This document shows positions 8,668 through 17,637 of a DNA stretch of 64,000 bases, one piece after another. A program made the translations under genes and the position numbers. This DNA comes from Deltaproteobacteria bacterium HGW-Deltaproteobacteria-13 (GTDB taxonomy: Bacteria > Desulfobacterota > Syntrophia > Syntrophales > Smithellaceae). The notes under the pieces were generated by a model. The model searched no databases. It saw nothing but the letters and a program-made list of their open reading frames with translations, and was not told where the DNA came from. The first letter of the stretch is position 1; each line of letters starts with the position of its first letter. The stretch spans positions 33,634 through 97,633 of the forward strand of contig PHBJ01000005.1 in assembly GCA_002840555.1 (NCBI GenBank), in the 5' to 3' direction.

Positions 8668-9904
8668 AAATTTCCAGAATCGTTTTCATATCTTCAGGTG
8701 ATATTTTAGCCCCGCCGAATTTACATTCATAGATTTTGTCTTTTAATGAAGATATTGGGTCGGGATCAGCCATAGTCTGATCCGAAAGCACAAGCAGTTT
8801 CTCCGCATACTTTAAGAAATAATTAGTATCGCCGGATTCGGCGGCATTCACCAGGGCTGTTAAATAATCATTTTTTTTCTTTTCATTGCCATCATCCGCA
8901 GGTTCCGTTTTTTTCAGTCTCGCCGTTTTTATCCTGGCGATCCGTTTCTTTTCCCATTGGAATATTGAAAAAGCCGCTATCAAGATGACCATGACGACGG
9001 AGATGATTATTAAAGGACTGAATGATATTTCCCGGCCGGCTTTATGTTTTACGGGTTCGTTCTCTTTTTTCAAACCGCCTTCAACGACATTCAGAACCAA
9101 TTCCTCCGATGCGCACGTCTCATATCCGCCAGTTTCCGGGTTAAAAAAGCTAAGAATGAACGCGCCCGGTTTTATTCTGCCGCTTTTCTGGGGTACGATC
9201 AGAGCCGTGTATTTCTTTTCACCATGCAAGGTATTTTTGTTTAATGAATACGCCGGCTCCGATTCTTCGATGATGACTTTAAACCCGTCCGGTATTTTTT
9301 TAAGTTCCGGTTTCGGCAGTGTCAGGAGATTCCCCGTGCCGCTGACTTTTAGAAATATTTTTTTTGCTTCAAATAATTTTGTCCCGGGGTCGTAATTCTC
9401 CATGGATATCTCAAATTTCCCAACGGCCCCGCTGAAAGAATCCGGCCGGCCCTTCACAGGCAGGGGAAGGATTCGTATTCGTTCCCCGGGAAAAACGATT
9501 TTTCTATGCTGCGGGAACCCTCCTTCCGTATCGGCGGTAATGATGATGCTGCCTGCGCCTGTTTCACAGGTACCTTTCTCTGTAGGAATCAAAACAAACG
9601 TCATCAGGTGCACTTTTGTTTTTGAACCGGAATTTTTGCCGGAAATGCGTTCATCGATTCTCTTGATGACAAATCCCTTCGCGTCAGGCTGTTTTTCCAT
9701 GCCGTTGACCCGGATGCTCTTCAGGCCGGAATACGTCAGAGCATACCTTAACAGGACCGCCTCGCCGACATAAACCGGATTGCCGGAAATGCTGGCTTCA
9801 GGCTGAACGGTGATATAACCCGGATCCGCCGCGTAAGAACGGATGGTCAGAATAATCATGAATAGTAATATGCTACCAGTATTTTTCAAGACTTTGTGAC
9901 GCAT
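8651..9904 (-). CDS. batD: BatD-like membrane-anchored protein
   Basis: The last gene of the Bat operon. A signal peptide (residues about 1-25, ending SYAA) is followed by beta-rich periplasmic repeats typical of BatD ('oxygen tolerance') proteins, e.g. YVGEAVLLRYALTYSG and LKVSGTGNLLTLPKPEL. A single transmembrane helix follows at about residues 293-313 (FSPLIIISVVMVILIAAFSIF), then a cytoplasmic tail. The start overlaps the end of batC by 32 bp, which indicates translational coupling. The stop codon lies inside the convergent ABC permease gene. Bat proteins are thought to sense or relieve envelope stress, but the mechanism is not settled. Confidence 0.75.
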   Translation of the reverse strand: MRHKVLKNTGSILLFMIILTIRSYAADPGYITVQPEASISGNPVYVGEAVLLRYALTYSGLKSIRVNGMEKQPDAKGFVIKRIDERISGKNSGSKTKVHLMTFVLIPTEKGTCETGAGSIIITADTEGGFPQHRKIVFPGERIRILPLPVKGRPDSFSGAVGKFEISMENYDPGTKLFEAKKIFLKVSGTGNLLTLPKPELKKIPDGFKVIIEESEPAYSLNKNTLHGEKKYTALIVPQKSGRIKPGAFILSFFNPETGGYETCASEELVLNVVEGGLKKENEPVKHKAGREISFSPLIIISVVMVILIAAFSIFQWEKKRIARIKTARLKKTEPADDGNEKKKNDYLTALVNAAESGDTNYFLKYAEKLLVLSDQTMADPDPISSLKDKIYECKFGGAKISPEDMKTILEIFTSSC

Positions 9905-10559
9905 GTCGTTTGCCTTTTTCCTGCCTGACCTTGCTGTTCTTCATGGACTCCAGTATATTCCTGGCCTGCTGCATATCAAACTTCCTGCCCGGATCAGCAT
10001 CTTCGAACTTGTTTTGCTTCTTTTTGTTTTTCCGATTTTTGTCTTTATCGTCATCGCCTTTGTTGCTCTCGCCGTCGTCATTTCGGCTGCGGTTCTGATC
10101 CTCTTTTTCATTGTACAGAAATATGTATTCCAGATTTTTTTTGGCGTTCTCATAATTCGGGTCGAGCTTCAAGGCATTCATATACGCCTGAGCCGCCTCC
10201 TTTTTTTTCCCGGCCTTGTAATAGACGTTCCCGAGGCTGTAGAACGCTTTTTTCTGCACGTTTCTGTCTTCGGATCTTAACGCGTTTCTGTAGCCGTCCA
10301 TGGCCGAGTCGGTGTCTCCCGATATGAAGTCCGCCACCGCCTTGTTGAATTCGAGGTTCTTCAGATCGTCTCTTGACGGCGCGTAACGCTCAGCGTTCTG
10401 ATAATGCTTTTTGGCTTCGGTAATATTTTTATCTTTCAGCTGCTTGTTTCCCTGCGCGACTTCATCTTTATATGGGTCCAGCCACGCGCACATCAGAAAC
10501 GCGGTCGCGACAATGAACAGCCTGATCAATAAATAAGAAGATTCTTTTTTCTGATTCAT
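9873..10559 (-). CDS. batC: BatC-like tetratricopeptide protein
   Basis: The 228-residue product has an N-terminal hydrophobic signal/anchor (residues about 9-27) and at least two TPR units, e.g. KAFYSLGNVYYKAGKKKEAAQAYMNALKLDPNYENAKKNL. A highly charged Lys/Asp/Asn-rich tail follows (residues about 155-200). This matches BatC, the TPR partner of BatA and BatB. Its ATG overlaps the batB stop as ATGA, and it overlaps batD by 32 bp. The charged tail could bind partners but no motif is recognisable. Confidence 0.75.
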   Translation of the reverse strand: MNQKKESSYLLIRLFIVATAFLMCAWLDPYKDEVAQGNKQLKDKNITEAKKHYQNAERYAPSRDDLKNLEFNKAVADFISGDTDSAMDGYRNALRSEDRNVQKKAFYSLGNVYYKAGKKKEAAQAYMNALKLDPNYENAKKNLEYIFLYNEKEDQNRSRNDDGESNKGDDDKDKNRKNKKKQNKFEDADPGRKFDMQQARNILESMKNSKVRQEKGKRHASQSLEKYW

Positions 10560-11629
10560 CCCTGTTTACCGGATTTGAATTTTCCCATAAGCGCTAGGAT
10601 ATACGCAAAAGAAGGTTTCAGCGGATTTTCCCGCCCGGACGTCCCGAAGATATGGTTTTTCTCCGGCATCATGATTTCAACCGACAGCAGAATCATCAGG
10701 AGAAAGGCGAAGAACATGAATTTTTCCTCTTTCTCTTTAATAATTTTTGCGGCGTATTTTTCTTTGGTTTGTTCGGAGACGGCGTCAAGGACACGGCGCA
10801 TCCCTGAGATATCTTCCGTTATGTCGATATATTTGCCGTTGGTTTCATCGGCGAGCTTCCGCAAAAGATCGATGTTTTTCCGGGTTCTCACCGGGTTCCC
10901 GCTTCCGTCATCATAGATTTTTGGGGCTTCGTCCGGTTCCCTGACGGCGTAGGGGATGAAATCGCCTTCCGTCCTGCCGACACCGACCGTATAAATGGAA
11001 ACCCCGAGTTCTTTGAACGGTTCTACGGCGCTTAGCGCTTTGCCTTCGTTATCTTCACCGTCCGTTATCAGAACAAATATTTTTGATGAGATTCTTTTTT
11101 TCTCAAATATTTTTTTGCCTGCCGTCAATGCTTTGCCGATATCCGTTCCCAGCAATCTGACCGAATCAGGTGACGCGGAATCCGTGAACATCATAAAGGC
11201 CCCGATGTCGCTGGTCAGAGGGCATGACAAAAACGAGTCTCCCGCAAAAAGGATGAGCGCGACCCTTCCGCCCGCCAGTGATTCGGCAACCCACTTCACC
11301 GCGCTTTTCGCCCTTTCCAGCCGGGAAGGTTTTACATCTTCCGCGAGCATGCTCAGGCTTACATCCATGGCGATCACCACGTCCGAGCCTTCATTGTCGA
11401 CGCTTCTCGTTCTTTCGCCCCAGCGCGGCTCCATTAAAGTGAATGCCGCGAGCATAATGGAAACAATGATGATCACATTTTTAGCCCTCATAATTTTTCG
11501 CGATCCCAGAATTTTTATGCCGGCAGGTGAAGATTTTTTCCTCCAGAACATATAGAAAAGGTAGGACGCCAGCGTGACGGATGCGGCGTTCAGGATGTAT
11601 AAAACATATTTGTAGTTTCCGAATTCCAT
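10556..11629 (-). CDS. batB: BatB-like von Willebrand factor A protein
   Basis: A membrane-anchored VWA protein. With the start at 11629 (MEFGNYKY) it has 357 residues: two N-terminal membrane segments, a VWA domain with the MIDAS motif DVSLS (about residues 89-93) plus ITDGEDNEG, and a C-terminal membrane helix (FMFFAFLLMILLSVEIMM). The frame is open upstream to 11707, but the 11629 ATG shares its A with the batA stop (TGATG), a coupled junction, so it is preferred. Pairing with BatA is conserved in Bat operons. Confidence 0.85.
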   Translation of the reverse strand: MEFGNYKYVLYILNAASVTLASYLFYMFWRKKSSPAGIKILGSRKIMRAKNVIIIVSIMLAAFTLMEPRWGERTRSVDNEGSDVVIAMDVSLSMLAEDVKPSRLERAKSAVKWVAESLAGGRVALILFAGDSFLSCPLTSDIGAFMMFTDSASPDSVRLLGTDIGKALTAGKKIFEKKRISSKIFVLITDGEDNEGKALSAVEPFKELGVSIYTVGVGRTEGDFIPYAVREPDEAPKIYDDGSGNPVRTRKNIDLLRKLADETNGKYIDITEDISGMRRVLDAVSEQTKEKYAAKIIKEKEEKFMFFAFLLMILLSVEIMMPEKNHIFGTSGRENPLKPSFAYILALMGKFKSGKQG

Positions 11630-12633
11630 CAGGGTATCTTCCTGTAAATCAAAGATCTCAAAATGATTTCCGTAAAGAAAAACACGGTTGCCAGAAGAAG
11701 AAACCATCCGAACCGGTCGTAGAATTCATGGTACACCCTGGTTTCCACGATGCTCCTCTCCAGCCGGTCGATGTCTGTTATATTCTGCCAGAGAACGCCG
11801 CTCGATTCGGCACGGTAGAATTTCGCTCCCGTCGTATCCGCTATTTTCCTCAGACCGCGTTCGTCAAAGTGGTTGATCAATTTTCGCTTGCCGAAGAGCG
11901 CAGGTCCTGCCGGCCCTGCCGGATAAGTCACTTCGCCTTCTTTTCCTATGCCCACCGTGTAAACTTTGATGTCCATTCCTTTGCAGAGAATGGCCGCGGT
12001 TTCCGGGTCGATTTGTCCCCGGTTATTCATCCCGTCCGTAATCAAAAGAATCATTTTTGAAGCGGCTTTGCTGTCGGTCATTCTCGAGGCGGCAAGCGCG
12101 ATGGCATCGCCTATAGCCGTGCCGTCCGCCGGAACACTGTCAAAATCGATCTCGTCGTTAATATCCGCTATGATGTTTTTTTCCGTGGTCAGCGGACACT
12201 GGAGAAAGGCCTCACCGGCAAAAATGATCATGCCGATTTTGTCGTGCGGCCTTTTATTGACGAAATCCTTGACGACTTTTTTTGCGACCGCAAGGCGGTT
12301 TTCCGGCTGGAAATCCTCACCTCTCATGGAGCCTGAAACATCCAGGCAGACCATGATGTCGATGCCGTAATCGTTGACACTCGTATAATCGATGCCGCGC
12401 CCCGGCCTCGCCAGGGCGATAATGAGCATTAAAATAGCCAGGAACCTCAAAACCACAAGGCTTTTGTACGTGGCGGTTCGGAAGGTTGTTCTTCTGGCGA
12501 TGAGTTTGGAGGATGATAACTCGAAGGATGCTTCCCTTTTGTATATTCTAAAATAAATATACAGAATGATCATCGCCAGGTAAGGAATCAGCAGCAGAAG
12601 GACATATGGATTTCTAAATTCAAGATACGACAT
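11629..12633 (-). CDS. batA: BatA-like von Willebrand factor A protein
   Basis: The 334-residue VWA protein has an N-terminal membrane segment (residues about 9-29), a second at about 57-77, and a VWA domain with the full MIDAS motif DVSGS (98-102) and later LLITDGMNNRG. A C-terminal helix (WFLLLATVFFFTEIIL) anchors it. The N-terminal LEFRNPYVLLLLIPYLA is typical of BatA. It overlaps the upstream gene by 14 bp and shares one base with batB. With MoxR-type ATPases, VWA proteins often form chaperone-like or metal-handling machines. Confidence 0.88.
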   Translation of the reverse strand: MSYLEFRNPYVLLLLIPYLAMIILYIYFRIYKREASFELSSSKLIARRTTFRTATYKSLVVLRFLAILMLIIALARPGRGIDYTSVNDYGIDIMVCLDVSGSMRGEDFQPENRLAVAKKVVKDFVNKRPHDKIGMIIFAGEAFLQCPLTTEKNIIADINDEIDFDSVPADGTAIGDAIALAASRMTDSKAASKMILLITDGMNNRGQIDPETAAILCKGMDIKVYTVGIGKEGEVTYPAGPAGPALFGKRKLINHFDERGLRKIADTTGAKFYRAESSGVLWQNITDIDRLERSIVETRVYHEFYDRFGWFLLLATVFFFTEIILRSLIYRKIP

Positions 12634-13600
12634 GATTTACATCACCGGAAAGTTCCCGGGCCAGATTGATGGTCTTGGCCAGATTGTCCGAGAGGACATC
12701 GGCGCCCGGCGCGAATTCCGCGTATTTGGAGACGTCCCACAGATCAAAGCATTTGATGATCTGTCCGTGGTGTTTGTTGAACATATCCTTTGTAAAAACT
12801 TTTTTAAGTTTAACGTTAATTTCGTTTGATGTCATGTCGTGGGCATCGAACGCAAGCAGGTTAGAAAGCAGCCTTCTGAAGATGATCGATATTCCGAACG
12901 CGTACCCCTCTACATCGCCTTTTGAAATCAGCGACTCGGGACCAAGCATCCTGAGTTCGTTATTGAAAACCTGAAGGGGCGATCGCTTGATAGGCGGCGC
13001 CGGCAGTATCGGTTTGCCGCTTTTTATTCTTCTGTAAACAAAATAACCGATAATGCCCACTGCGATGAGCGTCAATATGAGAATGTAAAGTCTGGTATGG
13101 TTGCCGCTTAAATCCAGAGGCGCTTCAATGCCTTCCAGCTTGCCTTCAACATTCAGGGACTTGATTTCTATTTCCGGAACTTTGTAGCCGATCTTTCTTT
13201 TATCGGCACCGATAATATCAATGTCGGGAAGCGGATACTTGCCGGCCCTGTAAAATATAATGTTAGCGCTTATTTCAACGGCTTTTGTGCCGCCTGACTC
13301 AACTTCGTTTATCGCAGCGTCCCCAATAACATAGAGCGGCACGGCGGATTCGCCGGGCTTGACAGGATTTTTATCGTCTTTTCTTTTTTCAGGAAATTTT
13401 TCTTTTGGATCGGGCAGGAAGACTTCCACTTCCTTCAGACTTTTGTTTTTTACGATAATTTTATAGGTGACGTTCTCTCCGATCGTCGCGAATCCCGGTG
13501 TGACAAACGTTGTTGCCGCTGTATCATCCCGGATGCCGGCCATAATAACCGATGTAAACAGGCCGGTCAGGAGAAGTGATAAAATAACGGTTCTTCTCAT
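12620..13600 (-). CDS. Signal-peptide, single-TM Bat-operon protein (DUF4381/BatD-like)
   Basis: The 326-residue product has a signal peptide (about 1-21), a periplasmic beta-rich domain (VTYKIIVKNKSLKEVEVFLP...), one transmembrane helix at about 170-188 (LYILILTLIAVGIIGYFVY) and a cytoplasmic helical domain. The topology and position between DUF58 and batA match the DUF4381-like or BatD-like subunit of MoxR/Bat operons. It starts 1 nt after the DUF58 stop and overlaps batA by 14 bp, so it is surely co-translated. The exact family name is uncertain. Confidence 0.65.
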   Translation of the reverse strand: MRRTVILSLLLTGLFTSVIMAGIRDDTAATTFVTPGFATIGENVTYKIIVKNKSLKEVEVFLPDPKEKFPEKRKDDKNPVKPGESAVPLYVIGDAAINEVESGGTKAVEISANIIFYRAGKYPLPDIDIIGADKRKIGYKVPEIEIKSLNVEGKLEGIEAPLDLSGNHTRLYILILTLIAVGIIGYFVYRRIKSGKPILPAPPIKRSPLQVFNNELRMLGPESLISKGDVEGYAFGISIIFRRLLSNLLAFDAHDMTSNEINVKLKKVFTKDMFNKHHGQIIKCFDLWDVSKYAEFAPGADVLSDNLAKTINLARELSGDVNHVVS

Positions 13601-13601
13601 C

Positions 13602-14447
13602 TCATTGACGCTCCGCTGTAATTTTGGTTCTGTTGCGCTTTTCGAAAAATTTAAGGATGGGTATTTCTATCGGCGCATCCGTAGAAAGAGAGATGATCTC
13701 AACTTCGGTAAGATACGGGTAACTTAATTTTTCAGGCACGATATCAGACATAAAGACCTCGCCTGTTTCCAGGTCGGTAAATTCAGAAAGGCCGGCATGC
13801 CTGGCTTCTTGTTCATGAGGATCGGAAACCTGCACGGGAATGATATCGTGTTTCCTGGAAAGGAGCCTCAGCCTGAAAAGATAATCCTCCTTGCTGTCCA
13901 GAAAATCGGAAAGGACAATGATGATACTTCTTTTTTTCAGCACCTTTCTCAGAAAATCCACCGAAGTTGAAATGTCTGTACCCTTTCCTGCAGGTTCGCA
14001 TTTAAAAATGTCGTCCAGGACCTTCATGATAAACTTGCGTCCCTTGCGCGGTCTGATGAATTTCTCGACCCGGTCCGTAAAGAGAAGCACGGATACCGTG
14101 TCGTTATTCATCTGCGCGAGATAAAGGAACAGCGTCGCCACCTCCATGATGATATCCCACTTTGTTTTTTCATGGCCGTAATAAACCGATCCTGATATAT
14201 CAATGGCAATCACGATGGACAGCTCCCGTTCTTCCACAAACTGCTTGACATACAGGTGGTTCATCCTTGCCGACACGTTCCAGTCGATGCTTCTGATATC
14301 GTCGCCATACTGGTATTCGCGCACGGAATCAAAAGCCAGCCCGAGACCCTTGAACGCGGAATGATACTCTCCGATAAAAAGCGTATTCAGCTTTTTCCCT
14401 ATGGTCAGTTTTAATTTCTTTATAAAAGATGTTTCTTTGCTATCCAT
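13602..14447 (-). CDS. DUF58 domain protein
   Basis: The 281-residue protein carries the DUF58 core: AFDSVREYQYGDDIRSIDWN followed by RMNHLYVKQFVEERE, then a VWA-like fold with DISGSVYYG. DUF58 proteins almost always follow a MoxR ATPase and precede BatA/B, as here. There is no signal peptide or membrane helix, so it is probably cytoplasmic and bridges MoxR to the membrane partners. The gap to moxR is 29 nt. Confidence 0.9.
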   Translation of the reverse strand: MDSKETSFIKKLKLTIGKKLNTLFIGEYHSAFKGLGLAFDSVREYQYGDDIRSIDWNVSARMNHLYVKQFVEERELSIVIAIDISGSVYYGHEKTKWDIIMEVATLFLYLAQMNNDTVSVLLFTDRVEKFIRPRKGRKFIMKVLDDIFKCEPAGKGTDISTSVDFLRKVLKKRSIIIVLSDFLDSKEDYLFRLRLLSRKHDIIPVQVSDPHEQEARHAGLSEFTDLETGEVFMSDIVPEKLSYPYLTEVEIISLSTDAPIEIPILKFFEKRNRTKITAERQ

Positions 14448-14476
14448 GTCTAAAGGCCATCTGCACGCATCCGGTA

Positions 14477-15463
14477 TTACGGCACTTCAACGGAATCGAA
14501 TATCATCTTGACGATGTCGTCCGGCGTTTTGGTGTCGGCTTCGGCTTCGTAGGTCAGGATGATCCGGTGTCTGAGTACGTCGGCGCCTATTTCCTTGATA
14601 TCGTCAGGCGTCACAAATCCTCTTCCCCTGATGAAGGCGATGCATCGTGATGCTTTCATCAGCGCGATCGAAGCCCTGGGACTGGCTCCGAAGTCGAGGT
14701 ATTTTTTAAGTTCCTTCCCCGATGGTTTTCTGGTTTCGTCCACAAGGGTCACAATGTATTCGATAAGTTTTTCATCGATGTAAATGGAATCTATGATTTT
14801 GGATTTTTCCGCGATGAAATCCGGATGGATGATTTGCTTCAGGTTGTCTACATTGATTTCCCGGAATCTGGTGAGGATTTCCTTTTCCTGTTTTCTATCC
14901 GGATAATCCACCAGTACCTTCATCAAGAACCTGTCGAGCTGTGCTTCGGGAAGAGGATAGGTGCCTTCCTGCTCTATGGGGTTTTCTGTAGCCAGAACCA
15001 TAAACGGCGCTTTCAGGACAAACGTTTCTTCGCCGATGGTCACCTGTTTCTCCTCCATGGCCTGGAGAAGTGCGGACTGTACTTTTGCGGGTGCCCTGTT
15101 AATCTCATCGGCGAGAAGGATATTGGTAAAGATCGGGCCTTTCTTGGTTATAAAATTAAGGTCCCGGGGATTGTATATCCGGGTGCCGATGAGGTCTGCC
15201 GGAAGAAGATCGGGGGTAAACTGCACTCTCATAAAATCCGTATCGATGACTTTTGCGAAGGCCCTGATGGTCAGGGTCTTGGCCAGTCCGGGCAGTCCCT
15301 CGAGCAGGATGTGGCCGCCGCAGATAAAGGATATGATGATGCGTTCCACCAGACATTCCTGTCCGACAATAATTTTCGCGATTTCATTTTTTATGTCACG
15401 GATAAAAGTGTTTTCCTGTTTCACTTTTTGGGTGAGTTTTTCTATCTCTGCATAGTCCATCAA
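14477..15463 (-). CDS. moxR: MoxR-family AAA+ ATPase
   Basis: The 328-residue AAA+ ATPase has Walker A GLPGLAKT (56-63), Walker B LLADEINRAPAK, sensor ATENPIEQEGTYPLPEAQLDR and a C-terminal lid. The sequence is a textbook MoxR. It heads the downstream Bat cassette and is taken to act as a chaperone or remodeller with the VWA proteins. The start is ATG 15463 or the adjacent ATG 15460; an SD (ggag) lies upstream. The nitroreductase gene ends 64 nt upstream on the same strand, so longer transcripts are possible. Confidence 0.93.
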   Translation of the reverse strand: MMDYAEIEKLTQKVKQENTFIRDIKNEIAKIIVGQECLVERIIISFICGGHILLEGLPGLAKTLTIRAFAKVIDTDFMRVQFTPDLLPADLIGTRIYNPRDLNFITKKGPIFTNILLADEINRAPAKVQSALLQAMEEKQVTIGEETFVLKAPFMVLATENPIEQEGTYPLPEAQLDRFLMKVLVDYPDRKQEKEILTRFREINVDNLKQIIHPDFIAEKSKIIDSIYIDEKLIEYIVTLVDETRKPSGKELKKYLDFGASPRASIALMKASRCIAFIRGRGFVTPDDIKEIGADVLRHRIILTYEAEADTKTPDDIVKMIFDSVEVP

Positions 15464-15527
15464 TCATCTCCGATTTATTAGAAGGTTAGTTAAAAAATAA
15501 ATCTCATACCGTTACCTTTGGCAGTTT

Positions 15528-16370
15528 TTAGACCCAAGTGATGGATACCGGTTTGCGTGAGACTATCTTTGCAAACCGGTAGGCCGGATAACCCAGAATC
15601 AGGCAGATGTAAACATGGCGGTCATGGGGAATATTAAGCCCTTCCCGAAGTTTCCCACTGAATTTAAGGGCCGTGGTGAACAGGCCAATGAAGCAGGTGC
15701 CCAGGCCCAGGGTATGGGCGTAATTGGTTATGTTCGTTGCCGCAATGGTGCAGTTCTCGCCGGCGGAGCGCGACTTTTTGGGGGCGTGAATAAGGATGAG
15801 CACCGGTGCGTTGTAGAAGATGAAGTCACGGCCCGAGGTCTTTCTTTCGCCCCGGGCATAGTTAAAGAGCTTCATATAGCGGCTGCCCGAGGAACCCAGG
15901 AAATTAAAGATGTATTGGCCGATGCCTTTCTTGAAAATGCGTTCGGCAAAGGAGAAAACCGTTGCACTCTTGGCGGCGATCAGTTTCCTGTCGGTAATAA
16001 CGTTGTAGCCCACATTCTGTTCGTTGCTGCCCGTGGGCGAGTAGCGCGCCGTATCGATGATCTTTTCGATAAGCTCACGCGGCACGGGTTTGTCGCTGTA
16101 GCGCCTTACGCTACGGCGGCTAAGGACAATATCACGATACAGCGCGGGGTCAAGATTCCTGCGGTCGATTTTGACGGCCTGAGCGGGGTCGAGGCCTGTG
16201 TGTATCACCGCATCGGCGGGACACACGGCAATACAGTGGCTGCATTTGTTGCACAGATCGGGTTCGACCGGCTCCGGCTCGCCGTCGATTTCGCGCCAAA
16301 CCCCATAGACACAGTCGCGCATACACAGCATACAATGCGTGCATTTCTCTTTTTGCCGTTGAATGATCAT
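15528..16370 (-). CDS. Ferredoxin-nitroreductase fusion (copy 1)
   Basis: The 280-residue protein has an N-terminal 2x[4Fe-4S] ferredoxin domain (CTHCMLCMRDC and CNKCSHCIAVCP in residues 10-52) fused to an FMN nitroreductase domain starting at about residue 83 (SRRSVRRYSDKPVPRELIEKI). The fusion lets the flavin take electrons from ferredoxin-type donors, as is common in strict anaerobes. The substrate is unknown. Its ATG overlaps the MFS stop as TAATG, so the two are co-translated. A clear paralogue lies at 62060-62911. Confidence 0.88.
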   Translation of the reverse strand: MIIQRQKEKCTHCMLCMRDCVYGVWREIDGEPEPVEPDLCNKCSHCIAVCPADAVIHTGLDPAQAVKIDRRNLDPALYRDIVLSRRSVRRYSDKPVPRELIEKIIDTARYSPTGSNEQNVGYNVITDRKLIAAKSATVFSFAERIFKKGIGQYIFNFLGSSGSRYMKLFNYARGERKTSGRDFIFYNAPVLILIHAPKKSRSAGENCTIAATNITNYAHTLGLGTCFIGLFTTALKFSGKLREGLNIPHDRHVYICLILGYPAYRFAKIVSRKPVSITWV

Positions 16371-17599
16371 TACTGCCTCTCCTTCATTAATTGACTGTTT
16401 TCGTTTACCGTATTTTTATAACCGGCCATTACGGTTAGGGAACAAAGCATCATGATACTGAGAAAACCAAAAAGACCGTTTGAAGAAAACTTGAGAATAA
16501 AACCGCTGGCAATTCCGCCCAGTCCCATGCCCAGAAATTGTGCCGATGTAAAAATGCTCATGATGGTCCCTTTAAACTTCTGGACCGGGAAGTCGGCTAT
16601 GACCACGGGCAGGGTGGAAGCCAAAATACAATGGCCGGCATAAAATATGATTAAAGCCGGAATCAGGGAGTAAATAGACTGCGACAAAAGCGGAATAAAG
16701 ACACCGGAAAATTCGAAAGCCAGTCCGATCAGCACGGTCTGCAATGAGCCGTTCCTGTCGGCCCGATGCGCGAAATAAAACATCAAAGCCGTGCCGATGA
16801 GAGCCGTCGGCGCGAATATCTTCCACATGCTTCCCAGCTGCGTTTGTCCCAGAATCAAAATGGGCATGATATAGAATACCCCAGCGAAACAGGCGTTGGT
16901 GCCGAAGCCGACGACGCTCAATCGCAAAAAATTACCGTTGCGGAGGAGAGATTTAAAAATTTTGAATGTTTCATCAAAGCTATAAATTTGATTTGATTCC
17001 CTGTGATGATGATTTTCATCTTCCATAAACAGGACGGTATAAGCCAGGGCCAGGATCAGAAAAAAGGCGCAGACATAGAAAACGTAATGGGCCGGCCCGA
17101 GGCTGGTGATAAACCAGCTCAACGGGAATCCGATGATGACGGCCATTCCAATGCCCGTGCCCATGTAGGCCAACGATTTGTTGCGGGACTTTTTGTTGAC
17201 GCTTTCGGTAATCCAGGTCATGGCGACCCCGGTCACCGCTCCGGCGCCGGCTACAGAACGTGCGAAGACAAGAAAATAAATGTTGCCGGCAAGTCCGCAA
17301 AGAAACGTTCCCAGCAAATAAATTACAGAGCCGATGATGGTTGTGGTTTTTCTGCCCAGGTGATCGCTCAAATAACCCATGGGAACCTGGAATATCATTT
17401 GCGATATGGCGAAGATTCCCATCGCGATGCCGACGGATTGCTCGGTGGCGCCCGGCAGGCTCAGTGCAAAAAAAGAAAAGACCGGCATAATCATGGAGAC
17501 ACCCAGAGCGCGGATGCCTGCCAAAAGGCTCATTCCCAGAATGAGTCTTTGTTCAACTCCATTAAAAGTCCTTCCCTGACTCTGTTCAAGAATAGACAT
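16370..17599 (-). CDS. MFS transporter
   Basis: The 409-residue integral membrane protein has about 12 hydrophobic segments. The loop 2-3 signature MGYLSDHLGRKTTTIIG is diagnostic for the major facilitator superfamily, and the overall look resembles drug-efflux/YajR-like members. SD gaggt lies 7 nt before ATG 17599. It lies 38 nt after the alpha/beta hydrolase gene and its stop overlaps the nitroreductase start, which suggests joint handling (uptake, reduction, hydrolysis) of an aromatic or xenobiotic compound. The substrate is unknown. Confidence 0.88.
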   Translation of the reverse strand: MSILEQSQGRTFNGVEQRLILGMSLLAGIRALGVSMIMPVFSFFALSLPGATEQSVGIAMGIFAISQMIFQVPMGYLSDHLGRKTTTIIGSVIYLLGTFLCGLAGNIYFLVFARSVAGAGAVTGVAMTWITESVNKKSRNKSLAYMGTGIGMAVIIGFPLSWFITSLGPAHYVFYVCAFFLILALAYTVLFMEDENHHHRESNQIYSFDETFKIFKSLLRNGNFLRLSVVGFGTNACFAGVFYIMPILILGQTQLGSMWKIFAPTALIGTALMFYFAHRADRNGSLQTVLIGLAFEFSGVFIPLLSQSIYSLIPALIIFYAGHCILASTLPVVIADFPVQKFKGTIMSIFTSAQFLGMGLGGIASGFILKFSSNGLFGFLSIMMLCSLTVMAGYKNTVNENSQLMKERQ

Positions 17600-17637
17600 T
17601 CCAATTACCTCGGGTCGTCCATCACTATCTCAAGCAT

